22,894 nt of DNA from Desulfobulbaceae bacterium UBA2775 (lineage in GTDB: Bacteria > Desulfobacterota > Desulfobulbia > Desulfobulbales > Desulfocapsaceae). Where the stretch lies: NCBI GenBank assembly GCA_002352445.1, contig DEIL01000116.1:1532-24425 (forward strand), in the 5' to 3' direction. Below the pieces are notes generated by a model. That model searched no databases. It had not been told where the DNA came from and saw nothing but the letters and a program-made list of their open reading frames with translations. Shown piece after piece: positions 8,677 to 16,398 of this stretch. How positions within the stretch are numbered: the first letter of the stretch is position 1; every line of letters begins with the position of its first letter. The position numbers were made by a program, and so were the translations under genes.

Positions 8677-11600
8677 ATGAAACGTATTTTTTCATGTTTT
8701 CTTGGTCTAATCATCCTTTTTGGGGGAATACATTTACTCCATCCAGATGCGGCATTTTCCAAAACCTGTGAAAAATCGGTGGCTACAGCAGTTTCAGTCC
8801 AGGGAACTGTTGAAGTACTGAAAGAAAGTGAATCTCAATGGCAGCCGGTGAAGGTAAATGATACTTTCTGCCCCAATGATACGATCCAGACAGGGGCAAA
8901 CAGTCGAGCAGGTTTTGCTCTTATCAGCGACTCTATCCTCCGCATTAATCAAAACAGCGGTATTACCTTTAGAGAACTGAAAGAGAAAAAAACCTCTTTT
9001 CTTGATCTTATAAAAGGTGCCGCCCATTTCTTCAGTCGTACACCCAGGGGATTGGAGGTACAGACTGCCTATACCACTCTTGGTGTTCGAGGTACTGAGT
9101 TTCTTGTAACGGTGGAGGAAGGCAAAACCCTGTTGACTGTTTATGAGGGCGTCGTACTAACTGAAAACGGGGCCGGCAGCCTCACCGTGGAAAGCGGCCA
9201 GTCAGCCGTTGCCGAGGCAGGAAAACCACCAGTTTTAAGGGTGATGGCGCATCCACGTGATGCTGTAAACTGGGCACTGCACTATCCACCAGTTATCTAT
9301 GCACCGGCTGAAGGGATAAAAGAAGACTCCAGTGACCCGCGCTTCCTTATCCAGCGTGCTTCACAGCAACTGGCTGTGGGAAGTGTGGACAGTGCCAATG
9401 CTGATATTGCCAAAGCGTTAAGCCTGGATCCCAATTACAGCGACGCCCTTGCACTTCAGGCGATCATCGCCGTGGTGCAGAACGATAAGGACAAAGCTCT
9501 CAACATTGCCAGAAAAGCCGTCGAGGGTGATCCCAACTCTGCCACTGGCCGGATCGCCCTTTCTTACGCCCAGCAGGCGGCCTTTGACCTGGAAGGAGCG
9601 CGCACCAGCCTGGAATATGCGGTGGATATCGATCCGCAAAACGGTCTCGCCTGGGCGCGATTGGCGGAACTCTGGTCATCATCCGGTCGTCTGGACAAAT
9701 CCCTGGAAGCAGCTGAAAAAGCTGCAGCAATTGCCCCCAACCTGGCCAGAACCCAGACAGTGTTGGGTTTTTCCTATTTAACCCAGGTCAAAACCACAGA
9801 TGCAAAGGATGCCTTTAACAAAGCTGTCCCTCTGGATCAGGGTGACCCCCTGCCCCACCTGGGATTAGGCCTGGCCATAATCCGCGACGGGGATCTTGCA
9901 TCCGGCGGCAGGGAAATCGAAATTGCTGCCAGCCTGGATCCCAACAACGCACTGATCCGCAGCTACCTTGGCAAGACCTACTATGAGCAAAAACGATCAA
10001 AACTTGACGGCCGGGAGTATGCCATCGCCAAAGAACTTGACCCCAACGATCCCACTCCCTGGTTTTACGACGCTATCCGCAAGCAAACCATCAACCGGCC
10101 GGTGGAGGCCCTGCATGACATACAGAAAGCCATCGAGTTAAACAACAACCGGGCAGTCTACCGCTCCAAACTGATGCTTGACTCGGACCTGGCATCTCGA
10201 AGCTCAAGCCTGGCCAGGATTTATAACAACCTGGGGTTCCAGCAGCGGGGTCTGGTTGAGGGCTGGAACTCGGTCAACAGTGACCCGACCAACTTTTCGG
10301 CCCACCGGTTCCTGGCCGACACCTACTCTGCTCTTCCCCGCCACAAGATCGCCCGGGTGAGCGAACTGCTGCAATCCCAGCTGCTGCAGCCCATCAACAT
10401 TACCCCCATCCAGCCCCAACGTGCCGAGAGCAACCTTTTTCTCATCAACAGTCAGGGCCCTGCAGCGGCTGGCTTTAACACCTACAACCCTCTGTTCAAT
10501 CGCAACGGTGCCACTGCCCTGGTGAGCGGCATGGCAGGCGAAAACAGCAGCTGGAGCGGGGAGGGCGTTTTCTCTGCCATCTATGATAAACTCTCCCTGA
10601 GTGCAGGCTATGCAGGCTTTGGTACCGATGGCTACCGTGAAAACAACCACCAGAGCGACAATATTGCCAACCTGTTTGCCCAGTACCAGATCACCTACAA
10701 AACCAGTGTCCAGGCAGAGTATCGTTATCGTAAAAATGAAAGAGGGGATCTTGAACGTACGTTCTTTACAGAAGACCTTCTCCCTGATCTGCACCAGGAA
10801 GAGGAAACCAATTCTTTCCGTCTCGGTTTTCGCCATAGCTTTGTGCCCGGCTCTGATCTCATCGGTAATTTTCAATATTCAGATGGAGATTACCCTTTAC
10901 ATGACGAGGAACCTGATCCTGAATTCACATATCCCATCTCCCATTTCGATATTGAAAATAATACTGAGGCCGCCGGCGGCGAGCTGTCCTATCTCTTTAG
11001 ATCTGAGTATGTTAATTTTGTCACCGGTGGCGGATATTTTGATATAGATGCCCAGGATCAGATATCTTTCGCACTTGACTTCGGCGTCCCTCCACTTGCT
11101 CTTCTCGATCAACTCAGTATCGACATGAATACAACACACTCCAATTTCTATTTTTATTCCTATATCAAGCCATGGGATAATCTCACCTTTACAGTAGGTG
11201 GAAGCGGCGATTTTTTCGAAACCGATGATGAACTGATCAAAGATCAGAGCCAGTTTAACCCTAAGATCGGGGTTACCTGGGAGCTGGATACCGGCACCAC
11301 CCTGCGGGGTGCCGCTTTCAGGGTTTTAAAGAGGACATTGGTTACCGACCAGACCCTTGAGCCAACCCAGGTGGCCGGATTCAACCAGTTCTTTGATGAG
11401 CCGGATGCCACCGATTATTGGCGCTATGGTGGAGCCATCGACCAGAAATTCTCAGACAGCATATATGGTGGAATAGAGTATACCTACCGAGATATGGCTG
11501 TACCTTTCGTGGATTTCGGTGGGGGTTTTTTCCCCCTCCCAGCTGAATCAGACTGGCAGGAGAACCTGCTGCGAGCCTATCTTTTCTGGACACCGTGTAA

Positions 11601-11997
11601 ATTGGTTTCGCTCACCGCTGAATATCGCTATGAGGACTTAAAAAGAGATAAAGGAGCGGCAATCGGCACCAGTGATGCTCGAACCCACTTTCTTCCTCTG
11701 GGCATAAACCTGTTCCACCCCTCCGGCCTGACCGTTTCGTTAAAGGGAACCTATATCAACCAGGAAGGAAAGTTTGAAAGCAAAAATGACCGCCATTTTT
11801 TTACCGGAGAGAAGGATGATTTCTGGCTGGTTGATGCCGCGCTCAGCTACCGTTTACCCAAGCGATACGGTTTTGTTACGGTGGGCATAAGCAATCTGTT
11901 TGATGAGAAGTTCGACTTTTTTGATTCAGATTGGGAAAACCCCCAGAAACAGCCTGATCGGTACTTTTTTGCCAAAATCACCCTGGCTCTTCCGTGA
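8677..11997 (+). CDS. Secreted FecR-TPR-outer-membrane beta-barrel fusion protein
   Basis: 1106 aa. A signal peptide (about 1-29) is followed by a FecR-type domain (about 38-170) with the LGVRGTEF motif, then TPR-like helical repeats (about 215-530; recurring A-x-x-LDPN). The C-terminal half (about 600-1106) has amphipathic strands with aromatic girdles and a final strand FFAKITLALP, as in outer-membrane barrels. The segment LLQPINITPIQPQ before the barrel resembles a linker I recall from FecR/TPR proteins found beside CHASE2 cyclases. AAGGAG lies 7 nt before the ATG. Likely role: an outer-membrane porin or receptor with a periplasmic sensing/scaffold arm; no plug or TonB box is obvious, so TonB dependence is unproven. 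It probably shares a transcript with the Cys-rich gene 75 bp downstream. Confidence 0.85.
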   Translation: MKRIFSCFLGLIILFGGIHLLHPDAAFSKTCEKSVATAVSVQGTVEVLKESESQWQPVKVNDTFCPNDTIQTGANSRAGFALISDSILRINQNSGITFRELKEKKTSFLDLIKGAAHFFSRTPRGLEVQTAYTTLGVRGTEFLVTVEEGKTLLTVYEGVVLTENGAGSLTVESGQSAVAEAGKPPVLRVMAHPRDAVNWALHYPPVIYAPAEGIKEDSSDPRFLIQRASQQLAVGSVDSANADIAKALSLDPNYSDALALQAIIAVVQNDKDKALNIARKAVEGDPNSATGRIALSYAQQAAFDLEGARTSLEYAVDIDPQNGLAWARLAELWSSSGRLDKSLEAAEKAAAIAPNLARTQTVLGFSYLTQVKTTDAKDAFNKAVPLDQGDPLPHLGLGLAIIRDGDLASGGREIEIAASLDPNNALIRSYLGKTYYEQKRSKLDGREYAIAKELDPNDPTPWFYDAIRKQTINRPVEALHDIQKAIELNNNRAVYRSKLMLDSDLASRSSSLARIYNNLGFQQRGLVEGWNSVNSDPTNFSAHRFLADTYSALPRHKIARVSELLQSQLLQPINITPIQPQRAESNLFLINSQGPAAAGFNTYNPLFNRNGATALVSGMAGENSSWSGEGVFSAIYDKLSLSAGYAGFGTDGYRENNHQSDNIANLFAQYQITYKTSVQAEYRYRKNERGDLERTFFTEDLLPDLHQEEETNSFRLGFRHSFVPGSDLIGNFQYSDGDYPLHDEEPDPEFTYPISHFDIENNTEAAGGELSYLFRSEYVNFVTGGGYFDIDAQDQISFALDFGVPPLALLDQLSIDMNTTHSNFYFYSYIKPWDNLTFTVGGSGDFFETDDELIKDQSQFNPKIGVTWELDTGTTLRGAAFRVLKRTLVTDQTLEPTQVAGFNQFFDEPDATDYWRYGGAIDQKFSDSIYGGIEYTYRDMAVPFVDFGGGFFPLPAESDWQENLLRAYLFWTPCKLVSLTAEYRYEDLKRDKGAAIGTSDARTHFLPLGINLFHPSGLTVSLKGTYINQEGKFESKNDRHFFTGEKDDFWLVDAALSYRLPKRYGFVTVGISNLFDEKFDFFDSDWENPQKQPDRYFFAKITLALP

Positions 11998-12072
11998 AAA
12001 TCTGAAAGCCGTTTTTCATCAAAGTGATAGTTGATCACTATGGTGCCAACCATTAAATAGAGGAGGAGAAAA

Positions 12073-12534
12073 GTGAAAGAGAGACTCAAAACATCAATTT
12101 TGCTTGCAGTGGCACTGGTTATTGCTTCTTTTGTCTGCACAGGGTCTGTGCTGGCAAAGAAGGTTCGTGTTGACTCCATTCCGCACAGAGGAGGGCAATG
12201 TTATCAATTCATAGCTGAGGATCAGCCACCTAGCTGCACAAATCCGAAGTCATCTATATGGCTGGTAGAAACGGTTGGAGGGCCGAAGTGCGACGTTAAG
12301 GTATGGGCAGCCTATGGCGACAACACATTGACCTGTAAAAATGTTAAGAAAGGCAGCAATCTTATCTCCAAAAAAGACCTTCGTACTTATGGAATAAAGG
12401 GTCCTAATGGAAAAACACTATCAAACGCTATAACCGCTGGTACCGACTGCGATCATGTATGGCTGCGGTTTACCGACAACAATAATTGTAACTTAAGATG
12501 TTATATAAATCGCGGCAGATTATATTGTAGATGA
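12073..12534 (+). CDS. Secreted eight-cysteine protein of unknown function
   Basis: 153 aa, not recognised as any family. A GTG start follows a strong AGGAGG (6-nt spacing). An N-terminal signal peptide (basic MKERLK, hydrophobic core, cleavage near SVLA-KK) is clear. The mature part of about 125 aa carries eight cysteines, an even number that would allow four disulfides in the periplasm or outside the cell. Two of them sit in NCNLRC and one is three residues from the end. The chain is basic and rich in Gly/Asn. It follows the FecR-TPR-barrel gene by 75 bp and precedes a good terminator, so it is probably the second gene of that operon. It could be a ligand, inhibitor or accessory subunit of the barrel; this is inference from position only. 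Confidence 0.75.
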   Translation: MKERLKTSILLAVALVIASFVCTGSVLAKKVRVDSIPHRGGQCYQFIAEDQPPSCTNPKSSIWLVETVGGPKCDVKVWAAYGDNTLTCKNVKKGSNLISKKDLRTYGIKGPNGKTLSNAITAGTDCDHVWLRFTDNNNCNLRCYINRGRLYCR

Positions 12535-12555
12535 AAGTTCCTCCCCCCACGACAT

Positions 12556-12585
12556 AAGGCAGAACATTGACAAGTTCTGCCTTTT
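12556..12585 (+). terminator. Rho-independent terminator after the Cys-rich gene
   Basis: AAGGCAGAAC (12556-12565) pairs perfectly with GTTCTGCCTT (12574-12583) across an 8-nt loop, and a T-run (12582-12585) follows. Its tail overlaps the stop codon of the convergent cyclase gene. Confidence 0.8.
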
Positions 12586-14845
12586 ACCAATTTGGTTGTT
12601 CAAAGACACCGTCCCAGTTATCCTTATGAGGTGTTCCCAGATAGACCATACAACGAGCAGCCATGGTTTTGGCAGCGCCGTCATCCGCCCGAACAGACAG
12701 AGCTCTATTAAAATAGGTCAAGGCTTCCCTCCAGGCCTGATGCCGATAAGCCTCCAAGCCGGCAGAATAGAATCCATCAGCCTCTTCCCGGTCTGCGGAC
12801 AATGGCGTGCTGGCTCTGGCCAGTAACTCATAAATTCGAACGGGGGCTTCCCTGCCCTTTACCCGCACCAGATCAATTTCACGCAGCAGAAAAGAATTCC
12901 TGACTTTATTTGCGGTATTATTACCAATGAGAATCTCCGTATTGTACTCCTTACTGATCCCTTCCAGGCGTGAGGCAAGATTGACATTGTCTCCCAGGGC
13001 ACCGTAAACGAATCGATACTTGCATCCAAGGTTGCCCACAAGCATGGGGCCTGTGTTTATACCTGTTCGGGCGGTCAACAGTGGATGACCGGTCTTTGCC
13101 CATCCTTGCTGCAGTTCGATGAGCCTGTTCTGCATGGCAAGAGCGGCATCACAGGCCTTCTTGGCATGGTCCTCCCTTTCAACGGGTGCACCGAAGATGG
13201 CCATAAACCCATCCCCCCTGTAGGTTTCCAGGGTACCCCGATTACTGAAAATTTCCTCTGTCATTTTTTCAAAGTAGCTGCCAAGCATACTGACCATCTC
13301 GGTGGGACTGTGACGCTCTGATAAGCTGGTAAATCCCGCTATATCGTTGAACAGGATCGTCAACTCTTTTTCCTCCCCCCCCAGTTTCAGTTTGGAAGGG
13401 TCTTTAATCATCTCTTCGATTACCAGGGGAGCGACATACTGCTTGAATGTTCCCTGGATCTTTTTTCTCTCCCTGTCTTTTGTTATATAGCCATGCACCC
13501 TGAGAACTGTGTAATTAAAGATCAGGGCCAGCAGGGGATAGGCGATATTCAACCAGAGTTTAAAATGTAATAAAAACCAGTACGCAAAAAAGATGTACAG
13601 ATAGAACAGGACAGCAACGAGCAGGAGACCTTTCAGGGGCCCAATGCGGGGCAGAGCAAGACCGGCCAGTACTGCCAGCATAATAATGGCTGTCAGGTCA
13701 TAAATAAGTGTCCACCTGGGTTTGACCATAAAATTCGCTGTCAAGATATTGTCAATTACCGTGGCATGAATTTCCACACCGGCATAAAGCGGCGCAAAGG
13801 GCGTACTTCTCGTATCGTGCGTTCCCGCGGCAGTGCCACCGACGATGACGATTTTATCCTTAAAGGTACCTTTGGGCACCCCGCCGCCTAAAATGTCACT
13901 GATGGAGATATGGGGAAACGTTTTTGGCGGGCCGAGATAGTTAATCAGGAGCTGCCCCGTTTCATCAGTGGGGATAAACAGTTGTCCCATGCTGATACCT
14001 TCCACCCCCTGTTCATCGACTTCGACCATCAACCGGGGCCTGTCCAGATAATGGTAGGCACTCACCACCGACAAAGGGGGATAGATATCCTCACCGCACT
14101 GGATAATCAACGGCATCCAGCGAATGACACCGTCCGGATCGCTTCTCACCGAATAGTACCCTGCCGCGTCGGTTGAGGCGGCTAAAATATCCAGATCACC
14201 CACCGGTGCATAAGCCTGGATGAACCGGGTTTCCTTTTCATCCCCGTTATGCAGGATCAGGGGGTATTTTGATCTGTTGATGCGCTCGATCTGCTGCTCG
14301 ATCTTTTCGGCGTCGAGCCGGTAGTCGAGATCGGCGGCGTTCATATGGAAAAAATAACCCAGGACAATTTTGGCAGTGGAATTGTGGATAGCCTCAGCAA
14401 GGACACGATCATTATTTGCGTTTCTTTTGCTTTCAGTGATGAAATCGGTAAGGGGAACACTATGGATATCAAGAGTGTCAAGCTGATGCCCAATTCGATC
14501 GATAAACTCAAACTGGGTATTCTTATCGGGCTCGAGAAAACCGACATCGAAACTGATCACTTTGGCTCCGTCCCGGGACAGGATATCTACCAGATCTGCA
14601 ATTTTAGATCGGGGCCACGGCCAGCGACCTTCCATAGAGAGGCTTTTTTCATCTATAACAGCCAATACGATTGACTGCGATGGCTCAATCCTGCCCCTTG
14701 ATATTAAACGAAAATCGTAGGTTTTCGATTCGACAAAGTCGATAAAGGTATTGCGGTAGAGAAAGAGCATGACAACAATAACGATAGTAGAACATGTGAG
14801 AAAAAAAGGGTTGATCGCCCGGAGGAACTTTAACAGAGTTTTCAT
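12584..14845 (-). CDS. CHASE2-domain class III adenylate/guanylate cyclase
   Basis: 753 aa inner-membrane receptor cyclase. An N-terminal helix (about 15-32) is followed by a periplasmic CHASE2 domain (about 40-365, with YDFRL and WPWPRSKIADLVDIL). Then come transmembrane helices (about 378-450), a class III cyclase domain (about 490-670) and a helical tail ending in the WDGVF motif common in CHASE2 cyclases. The metal-binding aspartates (D501 in FNDIAGF, D545 in RGDGF) and the transition-state pair (N622, R626 in NLASR) are present. The base-reading residues are unusual: T541 where Lys is normal and G615 where Asp/Thr is normal. Activity is likely but ATP/GTP preference is open. GGTGAG precedes the ATG. 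It is convergent with the FecR-TPR-barrel operon, a likely functional partner. Confidence 0.92.
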   Translation of the reverse strand: MKTLLKFLRAINPFFLTCSTIVIVVMLFLYRNTFIDFVESKTYDFRLISRGRIEPSQSIVLAVIDEKSLSMEGRWPWPRSKIADLVDILSRDGAKVISFDVGFLEPDKNTQFEFIDRIGHQLDTLDIHSVPLTDFITESKRNANNDRVLAEAIHNSTAKIVLGYFFHMNAADLDYRLDAEKIEQQIERINRSKYPLILHNGDEKETRFIQAYAPVGDLDILAASTDAAGYYSVRSDPDGVIRWMPLIIQCGEDIYPPLSVVSAYHYLDRPRLMVEVDEQGVEGISMGQLFIPTDETGQLLINYLGPPKTFPHISISDILGGGVPKGTFKDKIVIVGGTAAGTHDTRSTPFAPLYAGVEIHATVIDNILTANFMVKPRWTLIYDLTAIIMLAVLAGLALPRIGPLKGLLLVAVLFYLYIFFAYWFLLHFKLWLNIAYPLLALIFNYTVLRVHGYITKDRERKKIQGTFKQYVAPLVIEEMIKDPSKLKLGGEEKELTILFNDIAGFTSLSERHSPTEMVSMLGSYFEKMTEEIFSNRGTLETYRGDGFMAIFGAPVEREDHAKKACDAALAMQNRLIELQQGWAKTGHPLLTARTGINTGPMLVGNLGCKYRFVYGALGDNVNLASRLEGISKEYNTEILIGNNTANKVRNSFLLREIDLVRVKGREAPVRIYELLARASTPLSADREEADGFYSAGLEAYRHQAWREALTYFNRALSVRADDGAAKTMAARCMVYLGTPHKDNWDGVFEQPNW

Positions 14846-15076
14846 CTTTTTCTCACCAGTTCACAGGTCATAAATGAAGGGAAAGGAAAGATCTCCCTAA
14901 GTTATTACCTGTTTTGAGAGAAAATTAAAAGAAGAGAAGAGTTTGCAGATGTTGATTTGGAAATAACGAAGAGTTTGGGCAAAATGTATTCTCGGGCAGC
15001 CTCCTGGCTATTCCGTCAATCCCGCCTTGCACGGGATTGACGATCTGGGGATTTTTTACGATGGCATCAGGAATGT
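14846..15076. other. Intergenic region upstream of the cyclase gene
   Basis: 231 bp without a gene. It holds a purine-rich tract (about 14877-14940), a direct repeat GAAGAGTTTG at 14936-14945 and 14968-14977 (32-bp period, about three helical turns), a GTC-AATCCCG stem-loop (15015-15043), and a repeat end (about 15052-15067). The cyclase promoter must lie here on the minus strand but no convincing -35/-10 pair stands out. Confidence 0.5.
15015..15067. repeat. Composite repeat: CGTCAATCCCG stem-loop plus reversed solo repeat end
   Basis: CGTCAATCCCG (15015-15025) and CGGGATTGACG (15033-15043) form a perfect 11-bp stem with a 7-nt loop. It resembles the widespread CGTCATTCCCGC intergenic repeats. 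Next to it, about 15052-15067 on the minus strand reads GATGCCATCGTAAAAAA, a variant of the GATGGCGTCGTAAAAA end. No T-run follows on either side of the stem, so it is not a standard terminator. It begins about 10 bp beyond the stop of the 40-aa gene. Confidence 0.5.
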
Positions 15077-15199
15077 TCAGAAAAATTTTTTGGCACTCCT
15101 GCTGATCAGCCAGACAACAAGTATCCCAAGGGGAAGAAGAATTTGGCTGGTAACCGGGAACAACCAGGCATAGGTTATAATATCGGAAAAATTAGACAT
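15077..15199 (-). CDS. 40-aa single-pass small membrane protein
   Basis: Short gene of 40 codons plus TGA on the minus strand. An ATG at 15199 follows GGAGG with 6-nt spacing. The product begins MSNFSDIITYAWLFPV, has one strongly hydrophobic helix of about 20 residues (QILLPLGILVVWLI) and ends with a basic tail, SRSAKKFF. This fits a small inner-membrane protein with its C-terminus inside. It lies 62 bp after the stop of the degenerate PilZ gene in the same direction, so it is likely the last gene of that set. Function unknown; it may anchor or modulate a membrane partner. The ribosome site, hydrophobic profile and clean stop are the evidence; the coding claim needs homologues. Confidence 0.65.
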   Translation of the reverse strand: MSNFSDIITYAWLFPVTSQILLPLGILVVWLISRSAKKFF

Positions 15200-15261
15200 G
15201 TCATACCTCCAGGGAGCAAAGATTAATATTCAATTTCAGGCGCTATACGGATCAACTCCAT

Positions 15262-15879
15262 TTAATAGAAAGGGATCTTTTTTAAAATACTGTCTTCCTG
15301 ATTCTCCAGCCATTTGGCTTCATCTTGAATGGTTTGCATGAAGAAATTCCTGATGAAGGCAACCGGTCCTGATCTGTGTTTCAGCGGCAACTCCTCCGAT
15401 TGCCTGATATTCTCAAGTCTTGCCATGTCTCGATGGATGGGAATAGTTCCTCGTGCATTGTTGATCAGCCGGTAGATCTGGGTTTCCTGAAGAAGCGTCA
15501 TATTGCCAAAAGCTACGGCCTGCAGGCGGGTGGCGGATTCATCGTCTTCCCTGCCGTTTTCAATCAACAGATCAGATACAACCTGGACAGGAATTTTCTT
15601 CAGATGATGTGTGGCCACATAAGAAACATTAGACACAACCTTACCCGTTTTTTTTTCCAGAGGATGCATACTCATATAATCTGCCCAGATGATGTCTATT
15701 TCCCGGTGATCCACCCGGCTATTTTTGTCCTCATAATAGTGGAAGATCAGTCCACTTTGGCTCATTTTTTTAATGGTCCCCAGCGGCGGAGAGGGCTGAC
15801 ATGCCCCAGTAACAACCATTCCCTGTACTTTAAAACGCGGGTACTGGCGACGTTCCTCTTTTTTTGTAATTTTTTCCAT
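15262..15879 (-). CDS. PilZ-domain protein with a degenerate DxSxxG motif
   Basis: 205 aa, soluble. Residues 10-110 fit a PilZ fold: the N-terminal RRQYPR gives RxxxR (R11, R15), and KMSQSG (38-43) occupies the place of the D/NxSxxG motif but has Lys at the first position. The C-terminal half (about 115-205) is helical and not recognised. c-di-GMP binding is therefore uncertain: the arginine switch is present, the second motif altered. The ATG at 15879 follows a purine-rich GAGGGGGAG ribosome site. It sits between the 83-aa and 40-aa genes, all on the minus strand, with 87- and 62-bp gaps; a sigma-54 promoter lies ahead of the first gene of the set. It is likely an effector of the HD-GYP/activator genes upstream. 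Confidence 0.8.
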   Translation of the reverse strand: MEKITKKEERRQYPRFKVQGMVVTGACQPSPPLGTIKKMSQSGLIFHYYEDKNSRVDHREIDIIWADYMSMHPLEKKTGKVVSNVSYVATHHLKKIPVQVVSDLLIENGREDDESATRLQAVAFGNMTLLQETQIYRLINNARGTIPIHRDMARLENIRQSEELPLKHRSGPVAFIRNFFMQTIQDEAKWLENQEDSILKKIPFY

Positions 15880-15966
15880 CTCCCCCTCTCCCAGGCTATA
15901 AACTCACTGGACTTGAATGTTCTGTAAAACCGTTGACTGAGATGATATTAAACCCTGTTGCCTGTC

Positions 15967-16218
15967 CTATTTATTAAACGCTTGATATGGTTTTTGGTTA
16001 AAATCATCTGCGCTAAGCCTGGGATCGAACGATTTCAGCTTTCTCTCAAGAAGACGGCTTAGATAGAAAATCTGCGATTCGTTGAAGTCATCCCGGTGGC
16101 TGATTGATTCATAAATCTCCCGGAAAGACGGGTGATGGCGGAAAGTCGGGGGGTGGATGAGATGATCCGATGATTGACCATGGCCATGCCGGCTGCGATT
16201 GACATTTGGTCTTTTCAT
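15967..16218 (-). CDS. 83-aa hypothetical protein, first gene after the sigma-54 promoter
   Basis: Small cytoplasmic protein, not recognised. The N-terminal third is basic and rich in His, Ser, Asn and Pro (RSRHGHGQSSDHLIHPP) and looks disordered. The C-terminal half is likely helical (NESQIFYLSRLLERKLKSF). The ATG at 16218 has GAGGA 6 nt upstream. No signal peptide, membrane helix or cysteine is present. It is the first gene downstream of a good sigma-54 promoter (about 75-nt leader), followed by the PilZ gene, which makes real expression likely. I cannot assign a function; a small regulator or assembly partner is one possibility. Confidence 0.65.
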   Translation of the reverse strand: MKRPNVNRSRHGHGQSSDHLIHPPTFRHHPSFREIYESISHRDDFNESQIFYLSRLLERKLKSFDPRLSADDFNQKPYQAFNK

Positions 16219-16303
16219 ATTCGTCCTCTTTCTCGAAAATGGTTTGATTCCCGTTGAACAAGAGAGTGATTAAAACATTGCAGCGAACCTTTCCCATTTG
16301 TAT

Positions 16304-16319
16304 TGCAAGGCGCAAGCCA
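16304..16319 (-). promoter_or_regulatory. Sigma-54 (-24/-12) promoter for the 83-aa/PilZ/40-aa genes
   Basis: On the minus strand TGGCTTGCGCCTTGCA matches the sigma-54 consensus (TGGCACG-N4-TTGCW) at 10 of 12 fixed positions, with the GG and GC exactly 12 bp apart. It would start transcription near 16293, giving a leader of about 75 nt to the 83-aa gene. A perfect AT-rich palindrome, ATTGAATTAATTCAAT (16321-16336), abuts its upstream edge. Confidence 0.75.
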
Positions 16320-16398
16320 CATTGAATTAATTCAATTAAATTACTGTAATAGCGATCAATAAGAAATTTAACATGGAGGGAAAAGAGTGAGCGAACCT

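Noticed and set aside
10204..10875. 223-aa open frame antisense to the FecR-TPR-barrel gene
   Set aside because: It lies wholly inside a convincing gene on the other strand, has no ribosome site or recognisable domain, and its composition reads as a mirror of that gene.
15015..15043. Perfect 11-bp stem-loop as a terminator of the 40-aa gene
   Set aside because: No T-run follows on either strand; it matches a common dispersed intergenic repeat better.
15376..15927. 183-aa open frame opposite the degenerate PilZ gene
   Set aside because: The minus-strand frame has PilZ motifs and a ribosome site; this one has neither.
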